A stretch of 64,000 nt of DNA from Flavobacteriales bacterium (GTDB lineage: Bacteria; Bacteroidota; Bacteroidia; UBA10329): positions 1 through 64,000 of the forward strand of contig JAIOYO010000017.1 of assembly GCA_021741075.1 (NCBI GenBank). Direction: 5' to 3'. Both the position numbers and the translations under genes were made by a program. How positions within the stretch are numbered: the first letter of the stretch is position 1; each line of letters starts with the position of its first letter. The notes under the pieces are model-generated. The model saw only the letters and a program-made list of their open reading frames with translations. It had not been told where the DNA came from and did no database searches. Positions 55,601 to 62,010 of the stretch are shown here, piece after piece.

Positions 55601-58600
55601 GTTATTGGTTCTGCTTCTGGTTCAATGTTCACTTTTGGACCTAACACCATTACCTACGAAGCGGCAGATGCTAGCGGAAACACCAATACCTGTACGTTTA
55701 CTATTTCGGTCGAAGACAATGAAGCTCCTGTTTTAACTTGTCCGAACGATACATTGATTTCTTGTGATGCTACTGTTGCCTATGCACTACCTGTGGCAAC
55801 AGACAACTGCAATCCAAGTCCAGTTCCGGTTCAGACTAGTCCGGCAATTGGGTTCACCTTCCCTGCTGGACCAACTAGCGTAATATTTACGGCCGATGAT
55901 GGCAACGGCAATACAGGCACCTGTACGTTTGTAGTAACCGTAATTGATTCGACTGCTCCTGCAATAAGCTGTCCGGTAAATCAATACGAGCTATTTAACG
56001 CACAATGTCAGTTAGTACTGCCCGATTACACATCTTTTGGAACAGGAAGCGATAATTGCGATGCTGCTCCAACGGTAACACAATCACCAGCCATTACAAG
56101 CACAGTTACGGGCACTACTACCGTCACCCTTTCGGCCACCGATTTATCAGGAAACACAAGCACATGTTCATTTGACGTGATTGATGCTACGCCTCCTGTG
56201 GTCTCATGCCCGCCAAATCAAACGGTTAATTCGGACATCAACTGCCAGTTTATGTTGGAGGATTACACGCTCATTAGCACAGTTCTAGACAACTGCGGAG
56301 GTGCAACGCTTTCTCAGAGTCCAGCGGTTGGCACCATGATTTCTAATCAAGAAACAATCAGAATTACAGCAGAAGATGATTTTGGAAACATTTCGACTTG
56401 TACGTTCGAGGTTATTCTTGAAGACAACATCGCCCCAAGCTTGACATGTATTGGTAATCAGGTTGGTTTGTTCGATGCCAATTGTCAGTATCAACTTCCA
56501 GACTACACAAGCCAAGCCTTCTCGGCCGATAATTGCGATTTGACTCCAACAATCACGCAAAGCCCCGTGCCCGGAACGCTGGTTAGCGGAGCATCGGTTA
56601 TTACACTCACATCAACCGATGATGATGGCAATAGCATTTCCTGCGCATTCAATGTCTCTCCAAACGATAATGTTGCTCCTGTAATTATGTGTCCTTCAAG
56701 TCAGCCGGTGGCGTTTAATGCCAACTGTGGATTCTCAATGCCAGATTTCACCAGCTTGGGAGTTGTAACAGACAACTGTAGCAACTCACCAATCGTTACT
56801 CAAGTTCCTGCTGTAGGTTCAAACCACACAACCAGCACTATTGTAACGCTAACCGCAAATGACGGAAATGGCAATACACAAAGCTGTTTATTCCTAGTTG
56901 TTCCTGTCGATCAAATGGCGCCATCTATCGTTTGCCCTGCGGATGTAACAACTGCGTTAAACGCCAATTGCGAGTTCATTCTTACGGATTATACTGCATT
57001 AGCAACAACAGACGATAACTGTTCAAATTCAATAGTCGTAACGCAAAACCCAACAATTGGGTCGGTATTGACTACTTCGCTGGTGGTAACATTAACCGCC
57101 AATGATGGAAACGGAAACACCTCTGTTTGTACGTTCAATGTTCAGCCAGAAGATGTGACTGCACCAGTTGTGGCGTGTGCGTCAGACCAACAAGTTCAGT
57201 TTAATCAAACCAACTGTAGTTTCCAGCTGGTGGATTACACTAATTTGATTACGGCAAACGACAATTGCGCAAACACTATCACCTATTCGCAATCGCCAGT
57301 AGCCGGAACAACCATTGCTGGTCTAACCACACTCACCCTCACTGCCGAGGATGAAAGCGGTAATACGGCTTCTTGTTCACTGCAAATCATTCCTGACGAT
57401 GTCACACTGCCAACCATTACTTGTCCGGCAGATCAGCAGGTTAACTTGAGCGTTAATTGTGGTTTCACAATCCTCGATTACACAACCATGGCAACAGTTA
57501 ATGACAACTGCACCATTGCCAGTGTAACCCAAAGCATTGCTGCCGGAACTGTAATTTCAAATACGGTTGCAATTACCTTGACAGCTACCGATGATTCTGG
57601 CAATATTGGAACGTGCGCGTTTAATGTCATTCCATTTGATGTTACCGCTCCATCAGTTTTGTGCCCGCAGGACATTCAAGTAAGCTTTGATGTTAACTGT
57701 GGATATAGTCTTTCCGATTATCAAGGATTAGTTCAAGTGGCTGATAACTGTGCTAATACGCTGATATCACAGCAGCCTGCAGAAGGCACGCTTATTTCAG
57801 GACCAACGGAAGTTGTTTTCACGGTTGTTGATGATGGCGGAAACAGTGCAACCTGTTCGTTTGATGTAATTCCGTCAGATAACCAAGCGCCAACAATTGT
57901 TTGTCCAGATGATCAGGAAGTTGCCTTAGGACCAAACTGTCAATACCCATTGGCAGATTATTCAGCTCAATCAATTATTGACGACAACTGCAGTGTCAGT
58001 TTGTCTACTTCGCAGTTTCCTCCTGTTGGCTCAGTCATTCTCTCAACCACTACAGTTACTATTTCAATCGAGGATGATAATGGAAACCAAGCGCAATGCT
58101 CGTTTGTTGTTCAACCTACAGATCAAACAGCCCCAATTATTACTACTTGTGCTCCTGGTCAAACAATAATAGCTTCATCAAATTGCGGAATAGTAATTCC
58201 GGATGTTCGAAGTCTGGTGTCGGCAAATGATAATTGTGATGCAACGCTTCAGATAACTCAATATCCAGCAGGAGGAACATCTTTTGTTGGAATCGGTTCC
58301 GGTGTGGCAATAATTGTTGTTACAGACGATGCTGGAAATTCAACTGAATGTGAATTCAACTTAACTGCCATCGACAACACAAACCCGATTGTAACATGTC
58401 CGCCAGCTCAAACTCTTGGTTTAAACGCAAATTGCGAGTTTGTAGTGCCTAATTACACTACAATGTCCTCGGCATCAGATGCTTGTGGAGCGGTTTCATT
58501 AACGCAATCACCAGCGGCAGGTTCGGTTATTACCTCTCAGCTTAACGCAACCATTATTGCCGAAGATGAGAATGGAAACACAGCTACCTGTACTTTCTTC

Positions 58601-59548
58601 GTTACGCCAATTGGAATGCAAGTTTCGGTACAAGGAGCAAATGCAACATGCAGCAATGGTAATAATGGTTCGGCAATTGTAACCGTTACTGGCGGAACAC
58701 CTCCTTATTCGCAAGACTGGGCCGGATTTAACCCAACAGCATTGGCAGCAGGAAACTACGCTGTGATTGTAACGGATGTAAACGGATGTTCTGCAACAGG
58801 CAGCGTGACAATCGGGGGCGGGCAACCTTTCCAAATTGAATTAACTCCAAATGGAGTCGTAGAAGTTTGCGAAGGAGAATCTGTTCAGTTGAGCGTACCT
58901 TCTGGTTATGCGGCCTATAACTGGAGCACTGGAGCGACAGTTTCAACCATCAATGTTTCCAATGAAGCTACTTATTGGGTAAGCGTAACCGATGGAAATG
59001 GATGTGTAAGCAATACCGATACAACTGAAGTTGTGTTTTATACCGAAGTAGCTCCAGTAGTAGAAGTTGGTTCTAACGGACTACTTACTGCATCTAACGA
59101 TACGGCCCAATCTTACCAATGGTATTTGAATGGAAGCCCAATTCCTGGTGCAACAAGCTACGTTCATTGCCCAACGGTAAGTGGCAACTACGTGGTTGTA
59201 ATTGTTGATGCCAATGGATGCGAAGTAGAAAGCAATATCAACGAGTTAACCTTCAATCCGAACGCTCCTTGTCTGGTTGGTATAGAAGAATACGGCTTAT
59301 CATTAAACATCTATCCTAATCCGTCAAATGGTCAGTTTAGTGTGAAGTACGAATTAAGACACGATGCAAAAATGGAATTAGCCGTGTTTGATATGCTCGG
59401 AAATCGAATCATCGAAACCATCCGCTTAAACCGTTCGAACGGAGTACAAATCGTTGATCTTACTTCACAAGCAGATGGCGTTTACTTGCTTCGTGTTTTA
59501 TTGGATGATACAGAAATGATTCAGCAAAGATTGATTTTGGTGAAATAG
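46616..59548 (+). CDS. Giant HYR-repeat surface protein with T9SS type A sorting domain
   Basis: 4310 residues. A signal peptide (MKRIFTLVALVFFLGFSKSVVAQ) is followed by a unique region of about 300 residues (CSWIAGSSPAPNA onward) resembling the start of other T9SS adhesins. Residues 325-3998 hold 45 HYR-type repeats of about 82 residues, each opening like (P)xITCP and closing TATDxxGNxxxCxFxVxPxD. After this come a SprB-like repeat (CSNGNNGSAIVTVTGGTPPY), two Ig-like segments (VCEGESVQLSVPSG with YNWSTG; YQWYLNGSPIPGA) and a T9SS type A domain (IYPNPSNGQFSV, DMLGNRIIET, GVYLLRVL). HYR domains are extracellular Ig-fold modules tied to adhesion. The protein is expected on the surface, probably as a long filament or adhesin. 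A strong terminator follows. Confidence 0.95.
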   Translation: MKRIFTLVALVFFLGFSKSVVAQCSWIAGSSPAPNAVVYQYGEVVPNAGCGVFSDITNYSPGRNFLMRVLAGGSYSISTCNSPGFDSQLTSYQGVSNNGSGNHFAYNDDNGPICSGLSASLTITPTFTDYTRVQVSQFSCLAAGSASITVSVRQNNNLNITSSAADMCVGQTRNLTATPASVSGTLVANYGNRGTFSGTGTSGTNGSVFTAPTPAGASQVYTITYTFGFCTTTQNITVYRNPTVANAGADQVICGTSTSISGNTPTYGTGQWTLVGGSATIAQPSNATTNINITSGNSATFRWTITNGPCAGSSDEVTVFRDNVPPTITCPSNQTTTVTSGTCSRSIIGLDASVSDLCGTNPYTFNMTGSNTGSGTGSVSGNSFNAGLTTVTYSVTDLQGNPASCQFTVTVNDNILPTITCPSNISVNSTTGVCGAAVSYAALAFNDNCPGATVATFSGLPSGATFPLGTSNVTLRVSDVAGNGQNCSFSVTVTDVQNPTISCPTTVNVNTTANLCTATATWTAPVGTDNCPNPVTVRTTGPAPGSSFPLGSTTIGYTVTDASSNAVSCSFSVVVTDNQNPVITCPSNISVPAASGTCVSNVSYSTPTATDNCGVASVTLQSGGASGSSFTGTSTVTWRATDNANRTADCSFTVTVTDSQVPTITCPADITTTAASGVCTANVSYQIPTAFDNCPGVTATRTAGLASGSAFPIGQTMVTYTATDASTNTTSCSFNVTVTDNQNPVIAGCPAPNLSFNNDPGQCSYVFNYTEPTVTDNCPGATITRTAGLAPGSAFPAETNTTVTYTATDAANNTAVCTFIVRVEDVQNPSITCPANITVNNSQGLCGTAAGIVSFPNASFSDNCAGTTLQQTAGNASGATFSVGTQTVTFVATDAASNTNTCSFTVTVNDNEAPIYLVCPTNFTVNTGNGICNAVVTYPTVLANDNCGGSVAPVMTTQGTASGSVFPLGQTTVTYTATDASSNVGTCSFVVTVRDQEGPQINCPSTQTVTFDGNCQYQLLNYLGQVSFLQDNCDIPTLVQSPAAATTITGSTQITITATDLSNNSSSCNFFVNPNDVVDPVVTCPSNQEVPVNSICQFTLPNYVNAVATDDCDPNPTVTQSPISGAILTSTTVVTLTVVDDAGNSSTCTFDAGPLDATNPVISCPSNQLEVFNTNCQLSLPNYTGLGTTSDNCGGTPTVTQSPAIGAIITSQTVVTLTATDGSSNQGVCTFSVIPSDNIQPTITCPVTQNVAFNSNCQFTVGNYVSLGTPSDNCDVNPSVTQSPVPGTSISGPTTASLTVTDASGNTGTCNFQIVPTDQTAPNITCPADQLVNLNGSCERVLLNYMPQATATDNCDGAPVKSQSPAAGTTITANTTVTINVVDNVGNTNSCSFLVEVQDVTPPTISCGGNINVNFNPNCQFVVGNYVSTITTADNCGGNPVITQSPASGTTITGLTTITMTATDASGNAANCTFNINPIDNQNPIVTCPANINVSFGASCNFTLADYTGLATATDNCDVSVAKTQSPGFGTVITTSATVTITGTDDAGNTGTCSFAVIPVDNTIPTITCPGNQSAAFSTSCNFVLPSYVGLASASDNCDNSVLITQSPAVGTTITGSQQVTLTGVDNNSNSVSCVFSIIPIDNTPPVITCPANQPASFNAQCQFAIINYTGLASASDNCGGTPVITQSPVSGTSIATTSPVTLTATDASGNTATCSFNVIPADITMPSISCPGDQNVNFNVSCQYNLLSYTGLANVNDNCDPASVVTQSPASGTPISATTVITLTATDASSNVNTCSFSVIPADNTNPSITCPGNQSASFDAGCQFVLPSYTSLASTTDNCDLTPTISQSPIVGTVISGAQVVTLTSSDDNGNIATCTFSVNPIDNVVPIISCPGNQVISSNVNCDVVIPDYTSSSTASDNCDLSLAFSQLPGSGTIITVATTVTITVTDDSGNDADCSFLVTPADNNNPNITCPGNQIVNVDATCQFLMVDYTGLATATDNCSASPTVSQDINVGTPVVGTTTVTLTATDTDLNTASCTFDVVPEDATAPVVSCPVAQTAAYGAQCQLVTPDYTSLGSVSDNCDSGLSISQSPVAGSVIGGNTTITLSSIDGAGNVGTCTFSVTVSDQTMPFLACPSNQVEAADANCQFTLLNYVSFATVSDNCDAPPFTVTQSPVAGTTINGNTTVQLSVTDIAGNNATCTFDVLPDDVVAPVITCPAGQTASVGANCSFSLQDYTVATNATDNCDQAPILVQTPVAGTTLTANTLVTLTATDIAGNAASCSFNVTPVDATIPSVACPGNQTVNANPTCGFSVADVTGLATISDNCDNTPFITQSPAIGTLVTGTTTMTVTAVDDAGNSNFCTFTITPIDITVPTIQCPSNLNVSLAATCDFVLTDYRSLATAIDNCDNSLTLIQSPASGTTVGGSTAITLTALDDAGNSATCTFSVIPADNTAPTITCPANASVNTNANCQFVLPSYVGQTSSSDNCTTTPVVTQSPISGSSIGGVTTVTMSATDAAGNVGTCSFVLTPVDNQVPVFANCPVSFQLNNTPQSCGAIVNYAALSVSDNCAGVLTPIQTAGGASGSVFPVGVTAVSFTATDNNNNSATCSFSVTVVDSEIPTIVCPSNISANVNPNTCGAVVTYALPTTSDNCSIGIMPSLQVGLASGATFPRGTTVVTYQATDVAGNSASCSFNVTVVDNQAPVITCPANITTNVSSNSCQAFVSYALPTISDNCATGLSPVLASGIASGASFPLGTTNLVYQANDGFGNSSSCSFTVTVNDNIAPIMFGCPIDITVNVAPGTCGRVVQFAHPTATDNCIGSITPSVIAGFPSGSTFPMGLTTVTFQAVDGASNVASCSFDVTVIDNEDPVITCPANISVSVSAGTCGATVTYSAPTATDNCTTLVGPTLSAGQASGTIFPEGVNTVSYIVADGSGNTDNCSFIVTVIDNEEPTLTCPADFTVSNDPGQCGAVATYNLPTVVDNCSTGMVPYVVIGSASGSMFTFGPNTITYEAADASGNTNTCTFTISVEDNEAPVLTCPNDTLISCDATVAYALPVATDNCNPSPVPVQTSPAIGFTFPAGPTSVIFTADDGNGNTGTCTFVVTVIDSTAPAISCPVNQYELFNAQCQLVLPDYTSFGTGSDNCDAAPTVTQSPAITSTVTGTTTVTLSATDLSGNTSTCSFDVIDATPPVVSCPPNQTVNSDINCQFMLEDYTLISTVLDNCGGATLSQSPAVGTMISNQETIRITAEDDFGNISTCTFEVILEDNIAPSLTCIGNQVGLFDANCQYQLPDYTSQAFSADNCDLTPTITQSPVPGTLVSGASVITLTSTDDDGNSISCAFNVSPNDNVAPVIMCPSSQPVAFNANCGFSMPDFTSLGVVTDNCSNSPIVTQVPAVGSNHTTSTIVTLTANDGNGNTQSCLFLVVPVDQMAPSIVCPADVTTALNANCEFILTDYTALATTDDNCSNSIVVTQNPTIGSVLTTSLVVTLTANDGNGNTSVCTFNVQPEDVTAPVVACASDQQVQFNQTNCSFQLVDYTNLITANDNCANTITYSQSPVAGTTIAGLTTLTLTAEDESGNTASCSLQIIPDDVTLPTITCPADQQVNLSVNCGFTILDYTTMATVNDNCTIASVTQSIAAGTVISNTVAITLTATDDSGNIGTCAFNVIPFDVTAPSVLCPQDIQVSFDVNCGYSLSDYQGLVQVADNCANTLISQQPAEGTLISGPTEVVFTVVDDGGNSATCSFDVIPSDNQAPTIVCPDDQEVALGPNCQYPLADYSAQSIIDDNCSVSLSTSQFPPVGSVILSTTTVTISIEDDNGNQAQCSFVVQPTDQTAPIITTCAPGQTIIASSNCGIVIPDVRSLVSANDNCDATLQITQYPAGGTSFVGIGSGVAIIVVTDDAGNSTECEFNLTAIDNTNPIVTCPPAQTLGLNANCEFVVPNYTTMSSASDACGAVSLTQSPAAGSVITSQLNATIIAEDENGNTATCTFFVTPIGMQVSVQGANATCSNGNNGSAIVTVTGGTPPYSQDWAGFNPTALAAGNYAVIVTDVNGCSATGSVTIGGGQPFQIELTPNGVVEVCEGESVQLSVPSGYAAYNWSTGATVSTINVSNEATYWVSVTDGNGCVSNTDTTEVVFYTEVAPVVEVGSNGLLTASNDTAQSYQWYLNGSPIPGATSYVHCPTVSGNYVVVIVDANGCEVESNINELTFNPNAPCLVGIEEYGLSLNIYPNPSNGQFSVKYELRHDAKMELAVFDMLGNRIIETIRLNRSNGVQIVDLTSQADGVYLLRVLLDDTEMIQQRLILVK
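47588..58609 (+). repeat. 45 HYR domain repeats in alternating blocks
   Basis: By my manual count the repeats form four blocks: 8 canonical long-type repeats (from 47588), 19 short-type (from 49607), 7 long-type (from 54224) and 11 short-type (from 55955). Long-type repeats contain SGSxFPxGxTxVTYTATD; short-type repeats replace this with TQSPxxGTxIxxxTxVTLTATD. Repeats typically keep four Cys. DNA copies are diverged, not identical, so the array is old. Repeat 35 lacks about four residues at its junction with repeat 36 (around 56174-56195), and repeat 45 has SDACG where most have DNC. Confidence 0.85.
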
Positions 59549-59569
59549 TAGCCGTGAATACCTTTAGAC

Positions 59570-59607
59570 GAACCCCGTTCATAAAATATGAGCGGGGTTC
59601 TTTTTTT
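59570..59607 (+). terminator. Strong intrinsic terminator after the giant gene
   Basis: A 13-bp stem (59570-59582 with 59588-59600, GAACCCCG against CGGGGTTC at its base and one G-T pair) around an AAAAT loop is followed by seven T at 59601-59607. Confidence 0.92.
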
Positions 59608-59622
59608 GAGTTAGACTCTAGG

Positions 59623-59630
59623 TAAATTTG
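59623..59630 (+). promoter_or_regulatory. Bacteroidota -7 box for the cyclase-family gene
   Basis: TAAATTTG is an exact TAnnTTTG match ending 11 nt before ATG 59642. A TTTG at 59605-59608 could act as the -33 element, with a short 14-nt spacer, inside the preceding terminator's T-tract. Confidence 0.45.
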
Positions 59631-59641
59631 AGGTTTACTCC

Positions 59642-60385
59642 ATGATAGTTTCGGTAACACATAACGGAAATTCGTTTGAGGCTGACTTAGACAACGGCAT
59701 CGACCTTTCCGTTCCCGTTTCAGCCCAATCTAAACTAAACGCCTACCACGCCAACCCCGTAAAGATGGAGCCGTTTCAAATGGGTAATTGGATTGGAGAA
59801 GTTGCTCAAGGCGCAGCTGTTAACTACCGAAATATCACCTTCAACCCACACGGAAACGCAACGCACACAGAATGTGTAGGGCATATCGATAAAACCATTT
59901 ACAGTATCAATCAACACTTCAAACAGTTCCATTGCGTGGCGCAGTTGATTTCTGTGAAACCCATTCAAAATCATTCAGGAGACCATCTCATCAATCCCAA
60001 TCAATTACCGCCATTGCAAGGAACGGATGCCGTTGTTATTCGAACGCTACCAAACGACTCCGAAAAGCGAAATCGCAACTATTCAGGTTCAAATCCGCCC
60101 TACGTGGATGTCGAAACCGTCAAGAAATTGGTTTCCAGCGGCTGCAAACATCTCATTCTTGATCTTCCAAGTGTAGATAGGGAAGAGGATGGAGGTAAAC
60201 TCTTGGGGCATAAGGCGTTTTGGAATTACCCAGATGCACCAAGAATGGATTGCACCATCACAGAGTTGGCCTTCATTCCCGATTCAATTACAGATGGTCT
60301 CTATCTGCTGAACTTGCAGGTTGCTCCATTTGAGAACGATGCAGCACCAAGTCGGCCCGTGTTGTTTGCGTTGAAAGCCAGCTGA
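59642..60385 (+). CDS. Cyclase-family (kynurenine-formamidase-like) metal hydrolase
   Basis: 247 residues of the PF04199 cyclase family: a DLSVP opening (the (D)LS.P motif), NPHGNATHTECVGH with the HxGTHxDxPxH-type metal-binding histidines, a central KHLILDLPSVDREEDGG segment and a late CTITELAFIPDSI. Members include kynurenine formamidase and isatin hydrolase, which open amides or rings using a divalent metal. No tryptophan-degradation genes are nearby, so the substrate is unknown. It is the first gene of a short housekeeping-like operon with the MmcQ/YjbR-type gene 18 nt downstream. Confidence 0.8.
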   Translation: MIVSVTHNGNSFEADLDNGIDLSVPVSAQSKLNAYHANPVKMEPFQMGNWIGEVAQGAAVNYRNITFNPHGNATHTECVGHIDKTIYSINQHFKQFHCVAQLISVKPIQNHSGDHLINPNQLPPLQGTDAVVIRTLPNDSEKRNRNYSGSNPPYVDVETVKKLVSSGCKHLILDLPSVDREEDGGKLLGHKAFWNYPDAPRMDCTITELAFIPDSITDGLYLLNLQVAPFENDAAPSRPVLFALKAS

Positions 60386-60403
60386 AATTGTAATCTTTAC
60401 CCT

Positions 60404-60763
60404 ATGAACGTAGAGGAGTTTCGTGAATTTTGTCTCAGCCTAAAAGGAGTAGAAGAAGGCTTCCCCTTCGGACCCGAAACAATGGTTTTTAAGGTAATGG
60501 GAAAGATGTTCTGTCTATGTGGATTGGAAAGCAACCCGCTCCAGTTCAATGTGAAGTGCAATCCTGAGAAAGCAATTGAACTTCGCGAAGAATATTCAGG
60601 TGTAATTCCAGGTTACCACATGAACAAACAACATTGGAATACGATTGTGATGGATGGTTCATTTTCAGACTATCAAGCCAAAGACTGGATTGTTGATTCT
60701 TACAACCTCATTGCAGCTACGCTTCCGAAGAAATTAATAGCCGAATTGAACCAACTACCATGA
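60404..60763 (+). CDS. MmcQ/YjbR family protein
   Basis: 119 residues matching the MmcQ/YjbR (CyaY-like fold) family: FCLSLKGVEEGFPFGPETMVFKVMGKMF, then CNPEKAIELREEYSGVIPGYHMNKQHWNTI and an ending DSYNLIAATLPKK. The family is often annotated as DNA-binding, but function is poorly established. It overlaps the following DUF502 gene by 4 nt (ATGA). Confidence 0.85.
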   Translation: MNVEEFREFCLSLKGVEEGFPFGPETMVFKVMGKMFCLCGLESNPLQFNVKCNPEKAIELREEYSGVIPGYHMNKQHWNTIVMDGSFSDYQAKDWIVDSYNLIAATLPKKLIAELNQLP

Positions 60764-61371
60764 AAGCGTTTTTTAGAAAAACCGCAAGTTATTTCTTGCA
60801 AGGTCTTTTGTTCATCACACCAATCGGTGTTACCATTTTCGTCATTCTCTGGTTTGTCAACCTATTAGACGATCTTTTTGAACCGCTTTTTGAAGGACTG
60901 TTGCCGTATCACGTCCCTGGATTTGGACTCCTTTTTTCCTTCTTTTGGCTAGCAATACTAGGCTATCTCATTGCTCACTTGGTTTCGCGTTCGGCCGAAA
61001 CTTGGTTTGACGCGCTAATGAACCGTGCGCCCTTAGCTAAGGTAATTTACTTCGCGGTTAAGGATTTGATAACCGTCTTTTTTGGGAAAGAAGATAAGAT
61101 GGGTAAGCCCGTAAAAGTGTGCGTGCAGCGTGATCCGGAGCAATACAAATTCGGATTCATCACGCGTCACGATATGACCGATTTTAAGCTAAGTAATGAG
61201 TTCATTTCCGTTTACTTCCCGTTTTCGTATGGTGTAATGGGAAATCAGATGGCAGTGCGTAAATCGGATGTAGAATTACTCGAAATGTCATCTTCAGAAG
61301 CAATGAAGTTTATTGTGTCGGGTGGAGTAGTGCAGAAAAACGAACAAGACACTTCAAAGACCTCGAAGTAA
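60760..61371 (+). CDS. DUF502 family membrane protein
   Basis: 203 residues with two N-terminal membrane helices (about 12-34 and 52-74) and a soluble C-terminal part. FFRKTASYFLQGLLFITPIGVTIFVILW, then APLAKVIYFAVKDLITVFFGK and VYFPFSYGVMGNQM, is the usual DUF502 order. Function unknown in general. The 3' end overlaps the convergent hemD gene by 18 nt. Confidence 0.88.
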   Translation: MKAFFRKTASYFLQGLLFITPIGVTIFVILWFVNLLDDLFEPLFEGLLPYHVPGFGLLFSFFWLAILGYLIAHLVSRSAETWFDALMNRAPLAKVIYFAVKDLITVFFGKEDKMGKPVKVCVQRDPEQYKFGFITRHDMTDFKLSNEFISVYFPFSYGVMGNQMAVRKSDVELLEMSSSEAMKFIVSGGVVQKNEQDTSKTSK

Positions 61372-62010
61372 CCGCACCACGTCTTCCTCGTTTGGCGATG
61401 CCGGGACCAAAACCTTCGAAATTCCTTTTGATTGAATGTATTCTTGTGTGGTATTGCCAATGGCGATAACGGTTTTCCCTTTCAGCGAAGCTTTTTTTAA
61501 ATAGGATGCTGCGTTAGACGGACTCGTCAAAAAAACAAAGTCGGTTGCTGGAATGGAAACGTCTTCAACAAAAGTGGTTCGGTAAAGGGAAACAAAAAAT
61601 CGCTGTGCTGCTGGAATAGCCGACCGAATTTTCTCCGAGCCACCTTCAGCGCCTGCAAAGAGCACAGAACTCTTCCCAATCGTTCTTGCTAGAGTATCGC
61701 CCAACTCATTCATATTACCCGTTTTTCCAACAAAGTCAGGGAAAATTCCAAATGCTTTTACCGCTTTAGCTGTTGACTCTCCAACTACACCAATTCGAGT
61801 GTTTTCTGGGGGAGAATACGACTTCAAAAGTAGTTTGGCGCCATTAGAACTAGCTATGAATATCCAGTCAAATTCCCTCTCAATTTTGAAAGGAATTGGT
61901 TCTATTTTAATCAACGATTGATGATGAACGTCCCAATTATTTTCATTCAAAAAACCAAGCAGCAGACTTTCTGCCGCAAGTTTTCTTGATATGAAAATGG
62001 AGCGTTTCAC
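61354..62010 (-). CDS. hemD: Uroporphyrinogen-III synthase
   Basis: 218 residues, somewhat short for HemD but with typical elements: IFISRKLAAES opening, FDWIFIASSNGAKLLL, RIGVVGESTAKAVKAFG, VLFAGAEGGSEK, DFVFLTSPSNAASYL and a TVIAIGNTTQEYIQSKG segment. The enzyme closes hydroxymethylbilane into uroporphyrinogen III in tetrapyrrole (haem) biosynthesis. It follows hemC with a 4-nt overlap on the minus strand, forming hemA-hemC-hemD. Confidence 0.88.
   Translation of the reverse strand: MKRSIFISRKLAAESLLLGFLNENNWDVHHQSLIKIEPIPFKIEREFDWIFIASSNGAKLLLKSYSPPENTRIGVVGESTAKAVKAFGIFPDFVGKTGNMNELGDTLARTIGKSSVLFAGAEGGSEKIRSAIPAAQRFFVSLYRTTFVEDVSIPATDFVFLTSPSNAASYLKKASLKGKTVIAIGNTTQEYIQSKGISKVLVPASPNEEDVVRLLRGL

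Noticed and set aside
46616..59548. Antisense reading frames inside the giant gene as real genes
   Set aside because: Many open frames of 60-165 codons occur on both strands, but they are low-complexity shadows of the repeat-coding sequence without start signals or recognisable domains.
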